Positions 9,901-18,161 are shown, counted from the stretch's first letter. The stretch: DNA of 64,000 nt from Rhodohalobacter barkolensis (GCF_002834295.1 NZ_PISP01000003.1:496001-560000); one strand, 5' to 3'. Notes: generated by a model not told the origin, from the sequence alone. Translations and numbers: made by a program.

Positions 9901-11361
9901 CTGCTTGATTCTGAACATGACCGAAACAGAAAAAAGAAATTGATTTCGGCAAACAACAGTGCCGGGCAGCTTCTTTCCCTGATTAACCAGCTTCTGGATT
10001 TATCAAAGCTGGAAGCAGGAAAAATGGAATTGGTATTGATAAAACAAGACCTGGTGTCATTTTTAAAGAACCATTTCTTCTCATTTGAATCTCTTGCAGA
10101 AACAAAAAATATTCACCTCAATTTCTCATCGTCAAGATCCGCTATTTCGGTGATGATTGATACGGATAAGATGGAGAAGGTATTTTTCAATCTCTTCTCG
10201 AACGCCATCAAATTCACTGAACCCGGCGGTCATATCGATGTGTCCGTCGATATTCGTGAGTCTGATTTTGTTGAAATACGGGTGAAGGACACCGGGATCG
10301 GTATATCCCAAGATCGACTCCCTTATATTTTTGACCGCTTTTACCAGGCTGACTCCTCAAACACCCGTAAATATGAAGGAACCGGGATTGGTCTCTCCAT
10401 TGCACACGAAATGGTGATGCTGCATAACGGTACGATTGATGTGGAGAGCGATGAGGGTGTTGGAACCGAATTTATCGTCCGCCTTCCGTTTGAAGAAGAC
10501 ACCGGACGAATGGTTCATGAGTCTGATGTTGATGAGCAGGTATTGGCTGAGGATGAGACCGCCTCAAAACCACTTCCGGATTTTAAAGTACTGCTTTCGG
10601 ACCATGATGAAATCGTCCTTATTGTGGAAGATAATGGCGATGTTCGCTCTTTTATCGCTGAACAGCTGCAAGGCGAATACAAGATTTTGGAAGCCGCTAA
10701 TGGCCTGGAGGGAATTGCCGTGTCGCAGGGCACCATCCCGGATTTGATTATTACCGATCTAATGATGCCGGAAATGGACGGCTATGCGTTTAGTCAGAAA
10801 ATCCGGAGCGACGAAAAAACAAGCCATATCCCAATTATTATGCTCACAGCCAAAGCCGGCCTGAACCCCAAAATTGAGGGCCTGGAACTGGGGATTGACG
10901 CCTACCTGACGAAGCCGTTTCATGTAAAGGAGCTTCAGACAAGAGTGAGATCTCTCATTCAGCAGAGAAAAAACTTAAAACAGCAGTTCAGTAGTGCCAC
11001 TTACTTCAAGCCGTCGGTAATTGCAAAAACGTCACCTGACCAGAATTTCCTTGCCAAAGCAATTGATGTGATCAATAAAAATCTATGTAATGAAGAGTTT
11101 AAGGTTGAAGATTTTGCCGGATCACTGAACATGAGCAGCTCTCAGCTCAACCGTAAACTGAATGCTCTTGTAGATCAGCCTGCCGGACACTTTATCCGGT
11201 CTGTGCGTCTGCAGCGCTCGGCCGAACTTTTGAATCAAACCGATAAAACGATTGCTGAGATCTGTTACGAAGTTGGGTTCAGCGACCAGGCTTACTTCTC
11301 CCGCGCCTTCAAAAAACAGTTTGGAAAGAGTCCGTCGGCATTTCGAAAGTTGTCTATTTGA
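6961..11361 (+). CDS. Hybrid two-component system regulator (HTCS): propeller sensor, kinase, receiver, AraC HTH
   Basis: A 1,466-residue one-protein phosphorelay. An N-terminal signal segment ends in a lipobox-like LFLLAAC. About 14 Reg_prop blades (pattern ILEDxxGNIWLGTxGGGVSVF) form two 7-bladed propellers (about residues 180-800), followed by a Y_Y_Y domain, one membrane helix (~903-925), HisKA (SHEFRTPL, His965), HATPase_c (NLFSNAIKF; DTGIGI; GTGIGLSIA), a receiver (acceptor Asp1266 in IITDLMMPEMDG) and a C-terminal AraC-type helix-turn-helix (~1367-1464). In this family the periplasmic propellers bind a ligand, often a glycan, and the HTH activates target genes; no polysaccharide locus is nearby, so the ligand is unknown. 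The ATG at 6961 is preferred; a TTG at 6946 would add five residues. The lipobox is unusual for an HTCS and may be only a look-alike. Confidence 0.93.
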   Translation: MFKQTTLSSPARCFGILMVLLPLFLLAACTETSGDRNASLPPPLYSQPKTFELNAGVSIPATPKIIHPDSVAKPQSFTVDPAALTTINTPSNRHQIPKERTIIPIDKSQLKTIRVGEGNPDFVLVNSMGDTIPTGTPIPARGIVVKAIHSKPTRALPPSTKDAAIANLQYLNMEHGMASSFVRAVLEDKSGNIWIGSRGGVSIFNGESLTHYTENEGLSNNFIRAILEDKNGNIWLGTEGGGVSVFDGESFIHYTENEGLPSNLVRAILEDNSGNIWLGTRRGVSVFDGENFTHYSEKEGLSYGDIMSIAEDQSGNIWFGTFYGGINLFDGKSFTHYSENEGLSNSNVVSILEDQSGNIWLGTDGGGVSLFDGESFTHFSEKDGLSSRFIWSILEDQNGNIWLGTRGAGVNVFDGESFTHYGENEGLSNNTVWSITEDQSGNIWLGTEGGGVNVFNGKNFSHYTENEGVSSKVVRAILEDRNGNIWVGTEGDGVSVFNEESSTHYTETDGLSYHTVVSILEDRNGNIWLGTEGGGVSVFDGESFTHYSENEGVSNGFVRAMLEDKNGNIWMGSRGRISVFNGENFTHYIYKEGVSNSVVWSILEDRNGNIWLGTEGGGVSLFNGKSFTYYTKARGLSNNIVRAITEDRKGNIWLGTWGGGVSIFNGESFIHFTENEGLSNNTVFSIIEDKSAPLNEVIVYVGTENGLSKISLKEDETSADEEFAFSIQNFDKQNGLKGLRFTSGATIDSKNRAWWGTDKGLVMLDLNTLKLSNEIPRPRLSQLEINEQYIDYRNILDSPESQRDQIKFDGVQKFENYPLGLELPYDKNHITFYFAAIDWAAPHKIRYSYRMEGLHTNWSQPTAEPMADYRNLPFGAHTLQIRAIGESGIWSEPFEYTFTVLPPWWHTWWAYGLYGFLFLSAIYSLRRYELNRFNLKNQLQLERVETDSLRKLDQLKSHFFANISHEFRTPLTLIIGQIETLLDSEHDRNRKKKLISANNSAGQLLSLINQLLDLSKLEAGKMELVLIKQDLVSFLKNHFFSFESLAETKNIHLNFSSSRSAISVMIDTDKMEKVFFNLFSNAIKFTEPGGHIDVSVDIRESDFVEIRVKDTGIGISQDRLPYIFDRFYQADSSNTRKYEGTGIGLSIAHEMVMLHNGTIDVESDEGVGTEFIVRLPFEEDTGRMVHESDVDEQVLAEDETASKPLPDFKVLLSDHDEIVLIVEDNGDVRSFIAEQLQGEYKILEAANGLEGIAVSQGTIPDLIITDLMMPEMDGYAFSQKIRSDEKTSHIPIIMLTAKAGLNPKIEGLELGIDAYLTKPFHVKELQTRVRSLIQQRKNLKQQFSSATYFKPSVIAKTSPDQNFLAKAIDVINKNLCNEEFKVEDFAGSLNMSSSQLNRKLNALVDQPAGHFIRSVRLQRSAELLNQTDKTIAEICYEVGFSDQAYFSRAFKKQFGKSPSAFRKLSI
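7495..9030 (+). repeat. Twelve near-identical ~126-bp repeats coding for propeller blades
   Basis: Twelve consecutive blades repeat almost the same DNA (for example GAAAATATCTGGCTGGG and GAAAGCTTTACCCATTAC) with a period near 126 bp. Two more blades at the 3' end are diverged. The similarity at DNA level, not just protein level, suggests recent amplification or gene conversion between blades. Confidence 0.9.
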
Positions 11362-11366
11362 GTGAA

Positions 11367-11432
11367 TCCCCTCTCGAGAGGGGAAAAGGATTTGAAAACT
11401 GCGGAACGCAGGTTTTCAAACCGAGGGGTGTG
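11367..11432. repeat. Composite palindromic element just after the HTCS stop codon
   Basis: The outer hairpin CCCCTCTCGAGAGGGG is followed by an inner inverted repeat, GGATTTGAAAACTGCG / CGCAGGTTTTCAAACC, and then CCGAGGGGTGTGT. The outer sequence belongs to the same family as the units at 5301-5420 and 26737-26899, and the inner GAAAAC core resembles the 33-bp palindromes inside the kinases. It begins six bases after the HTCS stop and could act as an RNA hairpin at the transcript end. Confidence 0.75.
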
Positions 11433-12268
11433 TTGGATGGGGCAGGAGCCTTGAAAATGCGTTGTTTAAGTTAGTTCTATGAACCGGGAGATGTCTCGAC
11501 TACGGCCAAAAGAGGCCTCCGCTCGACATGACAGGGTGTGTTATATTTCAACGGGCGGCGCATCAGGTCAGGAAGTTGGCAATGGGTTTTGATCTGCGCT
11601 GCCCGCTTTTCTACTCCACGTGTCTTGTCATCCCGACTAAATGAGCGGAGCGAATGCATGGAGGGATCTCCTTTTGACGGGCAGGAGTCAGAACAGGGAG
11701 ATCTTCTTGTGATTGGAGGGAGTTTTGAAAATGCGTTGGTTAAATGAGTCCCAAGCGCAAGGAGATTTCTCGACTCCACAACGGCGCCGAAGGCATCCCG
11801 TTGGGAAAAATCACTGGTGTTTCGCTCGAAATGACAGGGCTTGTCGGAATAAATGGCGGCGTTTAACTTTTCCAACCTTACTAAACTCCCATTTACGCCG
11901 CCAATGCCAATTTATTCGCGGCGCGGCAATTAACCAGGTTCGGGATCTGAGTTTTATTCGCCGCGCTACCTAACCGAAAACATATTGTCATCCTGACCGA
12001 AGGCGTGTCTTTCGCCTGAGCGGAAGGATCTCCGCGTTACCGGCAGGAGCTCTGAAAAGAGTCGTTTTTCCCATTTATGACTCAATAATCCAAACAAATG
12101 CGTGGTTTGTACAAGAGTTGAGTTGTTCCCTGATGTAGTTTTTAATTCGAAAACAGCCTTTCAATTATTAGCCGGTGCATGTATAAAAAGCCACTAGCTA
12201 ATCAAAGGCGAATTTAATTGTCAGATGATTGTCATGTTCAAAAACTCAAACCCGGGTAAACAAATATT
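11433..12268. repeat. Gene-free patch of interspersed repeats
   Basis: About 840 bp without a supported gene. Related blocks recur: GTCATCCCGACTAAATGAGC...GGGATCTCC at ~11627 and GTCATCCTGACCGAAGGC...GGATCTCC at ~11986; GGAGATTTCTCGACTCC...CGCTCGAAATGACAGG at ~11760-11837 and a related GAGATGTCTCGACTACGG...CTCGACATGACAGG at ~11490-11534; and GGGCAGGAG...TTGAAAATGCGTTG twice (~11441 and ~11680-11740). Open frames here are products of the repeats and look non-coding. The last ~200 bp before 12269 are unique and probably carry the promoter of the next gene. Confidence 0.65.
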
Positions 12269-12754
12269 ATGAAAACAAAACCAACCAAAATCATTTTAGC
12301 CTCTCTACTAACCGTTTCCTTTTTAATGACGGCCTGCGTTCAAACGCAAAACAGTAATCCAAATGTAGAGATCATAGAAGGTTTATATGAAGCCTTTGCA
12401 GCCGGAGACGGCGGGGCTGTCCTGGCAACATTCTCGCCCGATATTGTGTGGAATGAAGCTGAAAGCAATTCCGTCGCGGATGGAAACCCGTATATAGGGC
12501 CACAGGCAGTTGCCGAAGGAGTATTTGGACGGATCGGACAGGAATGGGAGACATTTGTTCTCACAGATCAAAACGTATACGGAGTTGGTGAAGATATGGT
12601 ATTGGCTACCGGAAGATACCAGGGAACGCATGCTGCAACCGGTAAGACGATCAATGCACAGCATGTTCATCTTTGGTGGTTTGAAAATGGCATGATCACA
12701 CGATTTCAGCAGTACGTGGATACCAAACAGTTGGCTGATGCAGAAGCAGAATAG
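12269..12754 (+). CDS. SnoaL-like (NTF2 superfamily) lipoprotein
   Basis: A 161-residue protein with a lipoprotein signal (LLTVSFLMTAC, Cys23) followed by one SnoaL-like alpha+beta cone domain: IEGLYEAFAAGDGGAVLATF, then a VWNEAES segment and a C-terminal sheet with HVHLWWFENGMITRFQQYVD. Members of this fold include isomerases, hydrolases and ligand-binding proteins, so no reaction can be assigned. It is probably anchored on the periplasmic side of a membrane. A hairpin that may terminate transcription follows the stop, and an SDR-type reductase starts 85 bp downstream on the same strand. Confidence 0.75.
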   Translation: MKTKPTKIILASLLTVSFLMTACVQTQNSNPNVEIIEGLYEAFAAGDGGAVLATFSPDIVWNEAESNSVADGNPYIGPQAVAEGVFGRIGQEWETFVLTDQNVYGVGEDMVLATGRYQGTHAATGKTINAQHVHLWWFENGMITRFQQYVDTKQLADAEAE

Positions 12755-12770
12755 ATCAAGAAAGAGAAGA

Positions 12771-12813
12771 CCCCGGAATGAAGTTTTTGAGAACGACTTT
12801 GTTTCGGGGCTTT
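12771..12813 (+). terminator. Possible terminator after the SnoaL-like gene
   Basis: CCCCGGAA at 12771 can pair with TTTCGGGG ending at 12809, with a long loop and a short CTTT tail. The stem is short, so it may be leaky and allow read-through into the next gene. Confidence 0.4.
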
Positions 12814-12839
12814 AATAACAACGCTAAAATTGGAAAATT

Positions 12840-13781
12840 ATGAAAACAGCAGGTATTATTGGCGGTTCAGGATATATCGGCAGCTACGTCACCAAACGTT
12901 TTCTCGAAGAGAACTATAATGTGAAGGTGACTGCCAGGGATATCTCTAAAAAGAAAAAGTACCAGCATCTGAAGCAGCTTCAGAATGCAGAAAACCTGGC
13001 CATTGTTCAGGCCGACGTGACGGACATCGATTCCCTAAGGGCCTTTATGGATGGATGTGATATTGTAGTTCACACCGGCACGCCGTTTCAGCTGGATGTA
13101 AAAGATCCAACCAAAGAGCTTTTTGAGCCCACCATCAAAGGCACCGAGAATTTCCTGGCGCTTGTTCAGGAATCGGGCACAGTAAAGCAAGTGGTGGTTG
13201 TGGCCTCCGTTGCCGCATATAACACAGGGTATCCTTTGCCGGTTGAAGGGCGTCCGGCGGATCATCTCTACACCGAAAACGATGAGCCGCACCTGAATGA
13301 AGAGGGGCATCCATATTGTCAGGCGAAATATTACGCTGACCAGGTTGTCCGGAAATTTATCAAAGAGAATACGGATACCGATATTGAAATCGTAAGCGTG
13401 TACCCAACAGGCGTGATGGGGCCGGCTCTATCCCAGCGGGATGATTCCACATCCATGGGACTGCAGTATCTGTTCAAACATAAGATTGCACCCAACCCTT
13501 TTGTGCAAATGCTTTATGACAACGACATGGAGTTTGCCATCGTTGACGTCCGCGATGTGGCCGAGGGAATTTTCAGGGCGGCCACGAAGGGCGGACTGCA
13601 CGGCAAGCAATATTACCTGAGTAACGAGAGCTGGAAAGTGTCGGATATTTCACGAATGCTGAACAGCGAGCCGGTAATTGAAAAACGCCGGTTTGTGTAT
13701 AGTGGCAAACTTGCGGAACAAGAGTTGGGAATAATGTATAAGCCGGCATCAGAATCATTCAGGGCATATTCAGAGCAATAA
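12840..13781 (+). CDS. NAD(P)-dependent epimerase/dehydratase, dihydroflavonol-4-reductase-like (extended SDR)
   Basis: A 313-residue cytosolic Rossmann-fold oxidoreductase. The N-terminus has the nucleotide-binding glycine motif GGSGYIGSYVTKRF; Asp and Val residues of the second and fourth strands are in place (VQADVTD; VVVVASVAAY), and the active-site Tyr-Lys pair appears as YCQAKYYADQVV (YxxxK). This pattern fits extended SDRs that reduce ketones or aldehydes on small molecules, such as dihydroflavonol reductases and related carbonyl reductases. The substrate cannot be told from sequence. ATG at 12840 is the only start that keeps the whole Rossmann motif. A good terminator follows. Confidence 0.85.
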   Translation: MKTAGIIGGSGYIGSYVTKRFLEENYNVKVTARDISKKKKYQHLKQLQNAENLAIVQADVTDIDSLRAFMDGCDIVVHTGTPFQLDVKDPTKELFEPTIKGTENFLALVQESGTVKQVVVVASVAAYNTGYPLPVEGRPADHLYTENDEPHLNEEGHPYCQAKYYADQVVRKFIKENTDTDIEIVSVYPTGVMGPALSQRDDSTSMGLQYLFKHKIAPNPFVQMLYDNDMEFAIVDVRDVAEGIFRAATKGGLHGKQYYLSNESWKVSDISRMLNSEPVIEKRRFVYSGKLAEQELGIMYKPASESFRAYSEQ

Positions 13782-14126
13782 TACTTTTAGATTAAATCAG
13801 GAGAAAAAATCAGCAGTCATCGGTTCGTTTTGGAACTGTGGCTGCTTTTTTTATTTATAAATTGAACGGCGACTACCTCCCAATCACCATCTTTTCGGCC
13901 AGAATCTCCCTCCTTTTAGGCCTCAAACTTCAAAAACGTTCGAAAAGTCCAAAAATTCGCGTTGATAGTCCAAGACTGTGACAAGAGTAAATAGTAAAAT
14001 AAGTTTGGAAACGGGAGTAACTACGTTGGCGAATGCCTTATCTCTTCAATGTTTAGTATGCCGATTCATTTCAAGTCTGGCTTGACGGGCAGATATCTAA
14101 ACACCTAAACCAATAGAATAATCAAC
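13782..14126. other. Intergenic region with terminator, otherwise no recognised feature
   Basis: About 345 bp. The first 70 bp hold the terminator of the upstream reductase. The rest has no supported open frame; the last ~100 bp are probably the promoter and leader of the secreted protein at 14127. Confidence 0.4.
13812..13852 (+). terminator. Rho-independent terminator after the SDR gene
   Basis: AGCAGTCA...GGTTC pairs imperfectly with GGAAC...TGGCTGCT and is followed by a run of seven T residues. Confidence 0.7.
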
Positions 14127-14885
14127 ATGAAAAAACGATTAACCTCTACTCTGTTACTTACAGTCATCGCCTTTATGGCAGTGAATGCAGTAGCTCAGGA
14201 AACCGAAGAACATGTACGTATGGAATATCTGCTCTGTCAGCTGAATGAAGGATTCACATTTGAGGATGTGATAAACAATGCCAAGGAATATGGTGAAAAA
14301 GTTGCTGCGGAAGGCAATCAATACAATCAATATCTGCTTCGCCCATTGATTACGGGACAGCGCCTTGAAGGTGTTACTCATATTATTGCCGGCATGTGGC
14401 CCAATGGCGAAGAAATGTACAAAGAGTATGGCGACTACGTAAATAAGTATATCGATGAAGACATGGAAAATGAGGCCCATACGTGCCGCGTGGTCTACGC
14501 AACAATGGACCATGTTGTTGTAAATGATTTTCGGGAAAATGAAACTGCCGATCAGAGATGGCCGCTACAACTTTCAGATTGTACGTTAAAAAAGGATGTA
14601 TCAATGGACTATGCTGTTCAGGTTCAAAAAGATGTACATCAGGCTGCTCTTGAAAATGACATGGGCGGATATGGCGTTCATTTCCAAGTACCCTACCTGG
14701 GCTTTGAAGATGCCGAGTTTGATTTTATTTCTGCAGTCTGGTGGCAGAGTTTTGAACACCGGGGAAATATGGCTCAAAATTACTATAAAATTGCAGAAAA
14801 CTACGACCAAGAGATGAGTTCAGTAGTAAGCTGCAAAAATGATCGAACTTATTTTGCAGAGCCGCTTTTTTCAACCTGGGAGTGA
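14127..14885 (+). CDS. Secreted protein of unknown function
   Basis: A 252-residue protein with a typical Sec signal peptide (LLLTVIAFMAVNAVAQ, likely cleaved after VAQ or nearby). The mature part has no motif I recognise. It appears to consist of two halves of similar size, one beginning EYLLCQLNEGFTFEDVINNA and one beginning around YAVQVQKDVHQAA; the arrangement, with helices and aromatic-rich strands, is reminiscent of tandem dimeric alpha-beta barrel (ABM-like) domains, but this is only a suggestion. It has several acidic stretches and four cysteines in the mature chain. It is expected in the periplasm or outside the cell. It is a single gene flanked by ~240 bp and ~120 bp of non-coding DNA. 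Confidence 0.65.
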   Translation: MKKRLTSTLLLTVIAFMAVNAVAQETEEHVRMEYLLCQLNEGFTFEDVINNAKEYGEKVAAEGNQYNQYLLRPLITGQRLEGVTHIIAGMWPNGEEMYKEYGDYVNKYIDEDMENEAHTCRVVYATMDHVVVNDFRENETADQRWPLQLSDCTLKKDVSMDYAVQVQKDVHQAALENDMGGYGVHFQVPYLGFEDAEFDFISAVWWQSFEHRGNMAQNYYKIAENYDQEMSSVVSCKNDRTYFAEPLFSTWE

Positions 14886-15007
14886 TAAGCTGATTACGCT
14901 AAGACAGTGGCCACCGTTTTTTTGTTTTGGTTACGGTTGCTGCTGTTTTTTATAAAAAGGCATCTATGACAATCATCAAATGATAAAGGCTACAAAAAGA
15001 ATCTGTT

Positions 15008-15385
15008 ATGAAATTTTTAGTTGTTGACGACGAACGCGATGTGGAAATGCTTTTTAAGCAGAAATTCAGAAAAGAGATCCGGAGCGGGTTGATTGAGCTG
15101 GAGTTTGCCTTTTCGGGTCAGGACGCATTGGACCGCCTTCATAACACTGAGCCACCCGATGTTCTCTATATTTTTTCGGACATCAATATGCCCGGAATGT
15201 CGGGATTGGAACTGCTCAACAAGGTTAAATCACAGTTTCCTCAAATCCAGGTGAGCATGATTTCGGCTTACGGAGATGACGAAAACTACCGGAGAGCCAT
15301 AGATTTTGGAGCCAAAGAGTTTTTCACCAAGCCTATTGATTTCGCGTCGCTGAAACAGGAAATGCAGGAGATGTTGGATGGCTAA
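15008..15385 (+). CDS. Single-domain response regulator (CheY-like receiver)
   Basis: A 125-residue receiver domain with no output domain. The acidic pair Asp7/Asp8 (VVDDER), phospho-acceptor Asp58 (FSDINMPGMSG), the conserved Ser in SMISAYGD and Lys108 in FTKPID are all present, so it should be phosphorylatable. Its sequence closely resembles the receiver domain of the PP2C phosphatase at 27710 (SDINMPKMDG; TKPIDF). It is a candidate partner for the multi-sensor kinases in this window, which lack receivers; that link is inference from proximity. It could act as a shuttle in a phosphorelay or by direct binding. Confidence 0.92.
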   Translation: MKFLVVDDERDVEMLFKQKFRKEIRSGLIELEFAFSGQDALDRLHNTEPPDVLYIFSDINMPGMSGLELLNKVKSQFPQIQVSMISAYGDDENYRRAIDFGAKEFFTKPIDFASLKQEMQEMLDG

Positions 15386-15516
15386 TGAAAGGGCAGAAAT
15401 TGATCAGATAAGTTTTTCGAAAAATCGATTCACGGGGGATTAATAAATATTGAGGTGAAAAGTCCCCCCTTAACAATGGGAGACTTAGAGTCTAAACTTC
15501 CAACAAAAATATAATT

Positions 15517-16419
15517 ATGATGATAAAATATAACCGTTACCTGACTATGCTGATGCTTTTCACAGCAGCACTAATTATTACTGCCTGTGGAAATTCCGGA
15601 GACGAAAACAGGATGGAATCGCCTAACAACGGTAACATGTCGATGGCACAGGAGGCAGGTCATTCGCAGGAAAGCCAGCATGTCGTTGAGTACGCTGCAC
15701 TGGACTTTGTGTTTGCCGGCCCCTCCGAAATTCCTTCCGGCTGGACGACTTTTCGTATGCCGAACCAAGGCGAGGAGCATCACGTCATGATACTCATTCA
15801 GCTGCCTGAGGGAGTCTCTTACGCGGAGTACAACGAAGCCACCGTTCAGCGCGAGGCAACTGGCTCAACGCCTGACTGGTGGGGTGATAACGTGATTATG
15901 GGCGGACCTGCTGCGCTGGCTCCAGGAATGACGGGTGAGACCACGGTGAAACTGGATCCGGGTGAATACGCGATGGTCTGCCCGGTTCAGACCGCTGATG
16001 GAACGTCACACAGCACCCTCGGCATGATGCGTCCGCTAACGGTCACAGAAAAAGATTCCGGTGCCCCTGAGCCGAAAACTGACATCACCATGACGCTCCG
16101 CGGCCTCGAATTCGAAATGGACGGAGTCATTACACCGGGACGTCACACCGTCCGTGTCCGTTTCGTAGATCAACCCGAGGGTAAACCGCATGACGTTCAC
16201 GTCGCGCGACTCGGACCAAATCAGACAGTCGAGGATTTCGCTACGGCAATGGAGACCCTTGACTTAACCGGCTCCGATTTCTACTTCATCGGCGGTGCCG
16301 AGGACATGCCGGAGGGGTACACAGCTTACTTCACCGCAGACTTTGAGCCGGGCCGGTATGCTTTCTGGTGTCATTACCATTCAGGAGATGGTATGTTGCA
16401 GGAGTTCAGGGTAGAATAG
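15517..16419 (+). CDS. Lipoprotein with two cupredoxin-like domains
   Basis: A 300-residue protein with a lipobox (AALIITAC, Cys24) and two similar halves (about residues 55-178 and 188-300). The second half has a plastocyanin-type copper set: His225 in KPHDVHV and Cys285, His288, Met293 in CHYHSGDGM (C-x2-H-x4-M). The first half shows a similar but altered set: His88 or His89, Cys155, His165, Met170 (C-x9-H-x4-M). It may therefore bind one or two copper ions and carry electrons or sequester copper on the periplasmic side. The cupredoxin call comes from fold-typical spacing; the biological partner is unknown. Sco1 and PCuAC copper proteins lie at 59-60 kb but are not linked to it. Confidence 0.72.
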   Translation: MMIKYNRYLTMLMLFTAALIITACGNSGDENRMESPNNGNMSMAQEAGHSQESQHVVEYAALDFVFAGPSEIPSGWTTFRMPNQGEEHHVMILIQLPEGVSYAEYNEATVQREATGSTPDWWGDNVIMGGPAALAPGMTGETTVKLDPGEYAMVCPVQTADGTSHSTLGMMRPLTVTEKDSGAPEPKTDITMTLRGLEFEMDGVITPGRHTVRVRFVDQPEGKPHDVHVARLGPNQTVEDFATAMETLDLTGSDFYFIGGAEDMPEGYTAYFTADFEPGRYAFWCHYHSGDGMLQEFRVE

Positions 16420-16435
16420 TCCGGGCAGACTCAAT

Positions 16436-16528
16436 GATCCAAAGATTACAGTCAATGTAGATATTGATTTATAGGAAAATGAATCGCTTGGTGAAGTGTC
16501 ATATACTGCTGAAGATTTCAGGAAGGTC
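16436..16528 (+). pseudogene. Relic of a histidine kinase (HATPase region)
   Basis: One frame reads DPKITVNVDIDL, a TAG stop, then ENESLGEVSYTAEDFRKV. This aligns with INVDIDLQLDESVGEIPLVAEDFSRV in the giant kinase (near residues 1858-1883) and with the same segment of the 5-GAF kinase. The frame is then lost. It is a short decayed piece of a third kinase of the same subfamily. Confidence 0.65.
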
Positions 16529-16857
16529 TCTTTACAACAATTTGGTCGTATTTTCTTCGTGTTCCCTCGGGTTTTAGCGCCTTCGCGGTTTAAAAGCGGG
16601 CTTATAAATTGCCCAAAGCTTTGGTTTTAGGTTATGAAAACATACCTGCATGCAGTAACACTTCGGTACGCAGGCACGAGGGCTCGAAGTTTTTCGAATG
16701 ATGACAGGAGTTTTGATTTACACTCCTATTCCTGTTTTAATCCATTAAATGCGGGGTGAGTCCAAACATTTGCACGATAAGTACAAGCATTCCACATCGT
16801 GAGAGAGTAGTTTTTTGATGGAAATCGGAACGATACCCAAACAAATCTGTCCACATT
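16529..16857. other. Intergenic region with repeat-like segments
   Basis: About 330 bp with no supported gene. A stretch near 16550-16600 (TTCTTCGTGTTCCCTCGGG...CGCCTTCGCGGTTTAAAA) looks like an interspersed repeat, and ~16660-16715 resembles fragments of the repeats at 11.4-12.1 kb. The end of the region should hold the leader of the permease gene. Confidence 0.35.
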
Positions 16858-17796
16858 ATGGAATCATCCAATTCAGTATCACCCCTCCAAAAAGAAGAAG
16901 GGCTTAAGCGCACCATCGGCGTGTGGGGTCTCAGCGCCAATATTGTAAACATCATGGTGGGAGCCGGAATATTTGTGCTGCCGGCCATTGTGGCTGCCGG
17001 ACTAGGTTCTGCAAGCCTCTTAGGCTACCTCTTCTGCGGACTCCTCATTGCGCTGATTATGCTCTGTTTTGCCGAAGCCGGAAGTGAGGTTACCGACTCG
17101 GGCGGGCCATACACCTATATTGAATCAGCGTTTGGTAAGTACGCCGGTTTTATGACGGCCAACCTCTTCCTGATTGCAGCCCTGGCAGCTGAAGCAGCCA
17201 TTGTCAATGCAGCCGCTGATATTCTGGCCTCTTTTACTCCGCTTCTTGAAGTGAGTATTTTCAGGATACTCTTTTTTCTGCTGATCTTCGGCGGTTTTGC
17301 CTGGATCAATGTGAGGGGAGTAAAGCATGGGATTGGCTTGGTTGTACTCATGACCATTGCCAAGCTAACACCCCTGGTACTACTGGCAATGATTGGTTGG
17401 AAAGATGTCACTGGCGTCAACCTATACTGGGAGACGATTCCCTCAATGGGAAGTATTGGACAGATGTCGCTCATCCTATTTTTCGCTTTTATGGGAGCCG
17501 AGGTGGGTTTGTCGGTTGGCGGTGAGGTTAAAAACCCTCAGAAAACCGTGCCTCGGGCAATCTTCCTCGGAATAGCCGGTGTTCTGGTTCTGTATATGCT
17601 CATACAAACTATATCTCTTGGTGTGTTAGGGAGTGATCTTGTGAATTTTCAGGAAAATCCACTGGCAGAAGTTGGAAGCAGGGTTTTCGGCCCTGCCGGG
17701 CTAACCCTGATCACTATTGGTGCCGTTATATCCATGTTAGGGAGTACAAATGGAGGCATTTTGAACATGCCCCGTGTACTCTTCGCAGAGTTGTAA
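16858..17796 (+). pseudogene. APC-family amino acid permease, C-terminally truncated
   Basis: The 312-residue product begins like a complete APC-superfamily permease: TIGVWGLSANIVNIMVGAGI in the first helix, FAEAGSEV and GGPYTYIESAFGKYAG after helix 2. About eight membrane helices are present. The chain ends at a TAA just after GGILNMPRVLFAEL, where family members (usually 12 helices, 430-500 residues) continue through a loop into four more helices. No continuation was found in the following 360 bp in any frame. I infer a truncated, probably non-functional transporter, although a shortened protein cannot be excluded. Confidence 0.75.
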
Positions 17797-18161
17797 ATTT
17801 GTAAATGGCGTATTCCGTAAATGTATAGCAGACGGGTCTTTACCCTATAAAAGTCAGTAAATCCTGGCCCTTTGATTAAAAAATGAAAACACTTAAATCG
17901 AAATTTCTATGATAATACAGACCTATTATTTAAACTTCCATAGGAGAAAGAGTGATTTTTATAATGAATAAATTATTGATAATAGAATGCACGCACCTTG
18001 GATTTTGTCCGTTAACTCAATTGTGTCTGATTGACTTTTCCCGGACAGTTTGAGGATCTGCATCTGCAAAATTAGAACTGTTGAACCGCTTTGCTCAACC
18101 TGAAAGCTGAAGAGAACCGTGAAACCGTAGTAAAACAGGATGTTAACCCTATACCATATTT
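17797..18161. other. Intergenic region before the phosphatase/kinase operon
   Basis: About 365 bp, AT-rich in the first 200 bp, where the 3' end of the permease gene would be expected. No gene is supported. It is likely to contain the promoter for the four-gene operon starting at 18162, but no consensus could be assigned with confidence. Confidence 0.4.

Noticed and set aside
11477-11973. Several open frames of 69-132 codons in the repeat patch
   Set aside because: They run through interspersed repeats on both strands and show no protein family features.
14905-14930. Terminator after the secreted protein at 14127 (GTGGCCAC followed by T residues)
   Set aside because: The palindrome has no loop, so a stable hairpin is doubtful.
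17964-18053. 29-codon frame (MNKLLIIECTHLGF...) upstream of the GAF-phosphatase gene
   Set aside because: Too short and without any family or ribosome-site support; may be chance.
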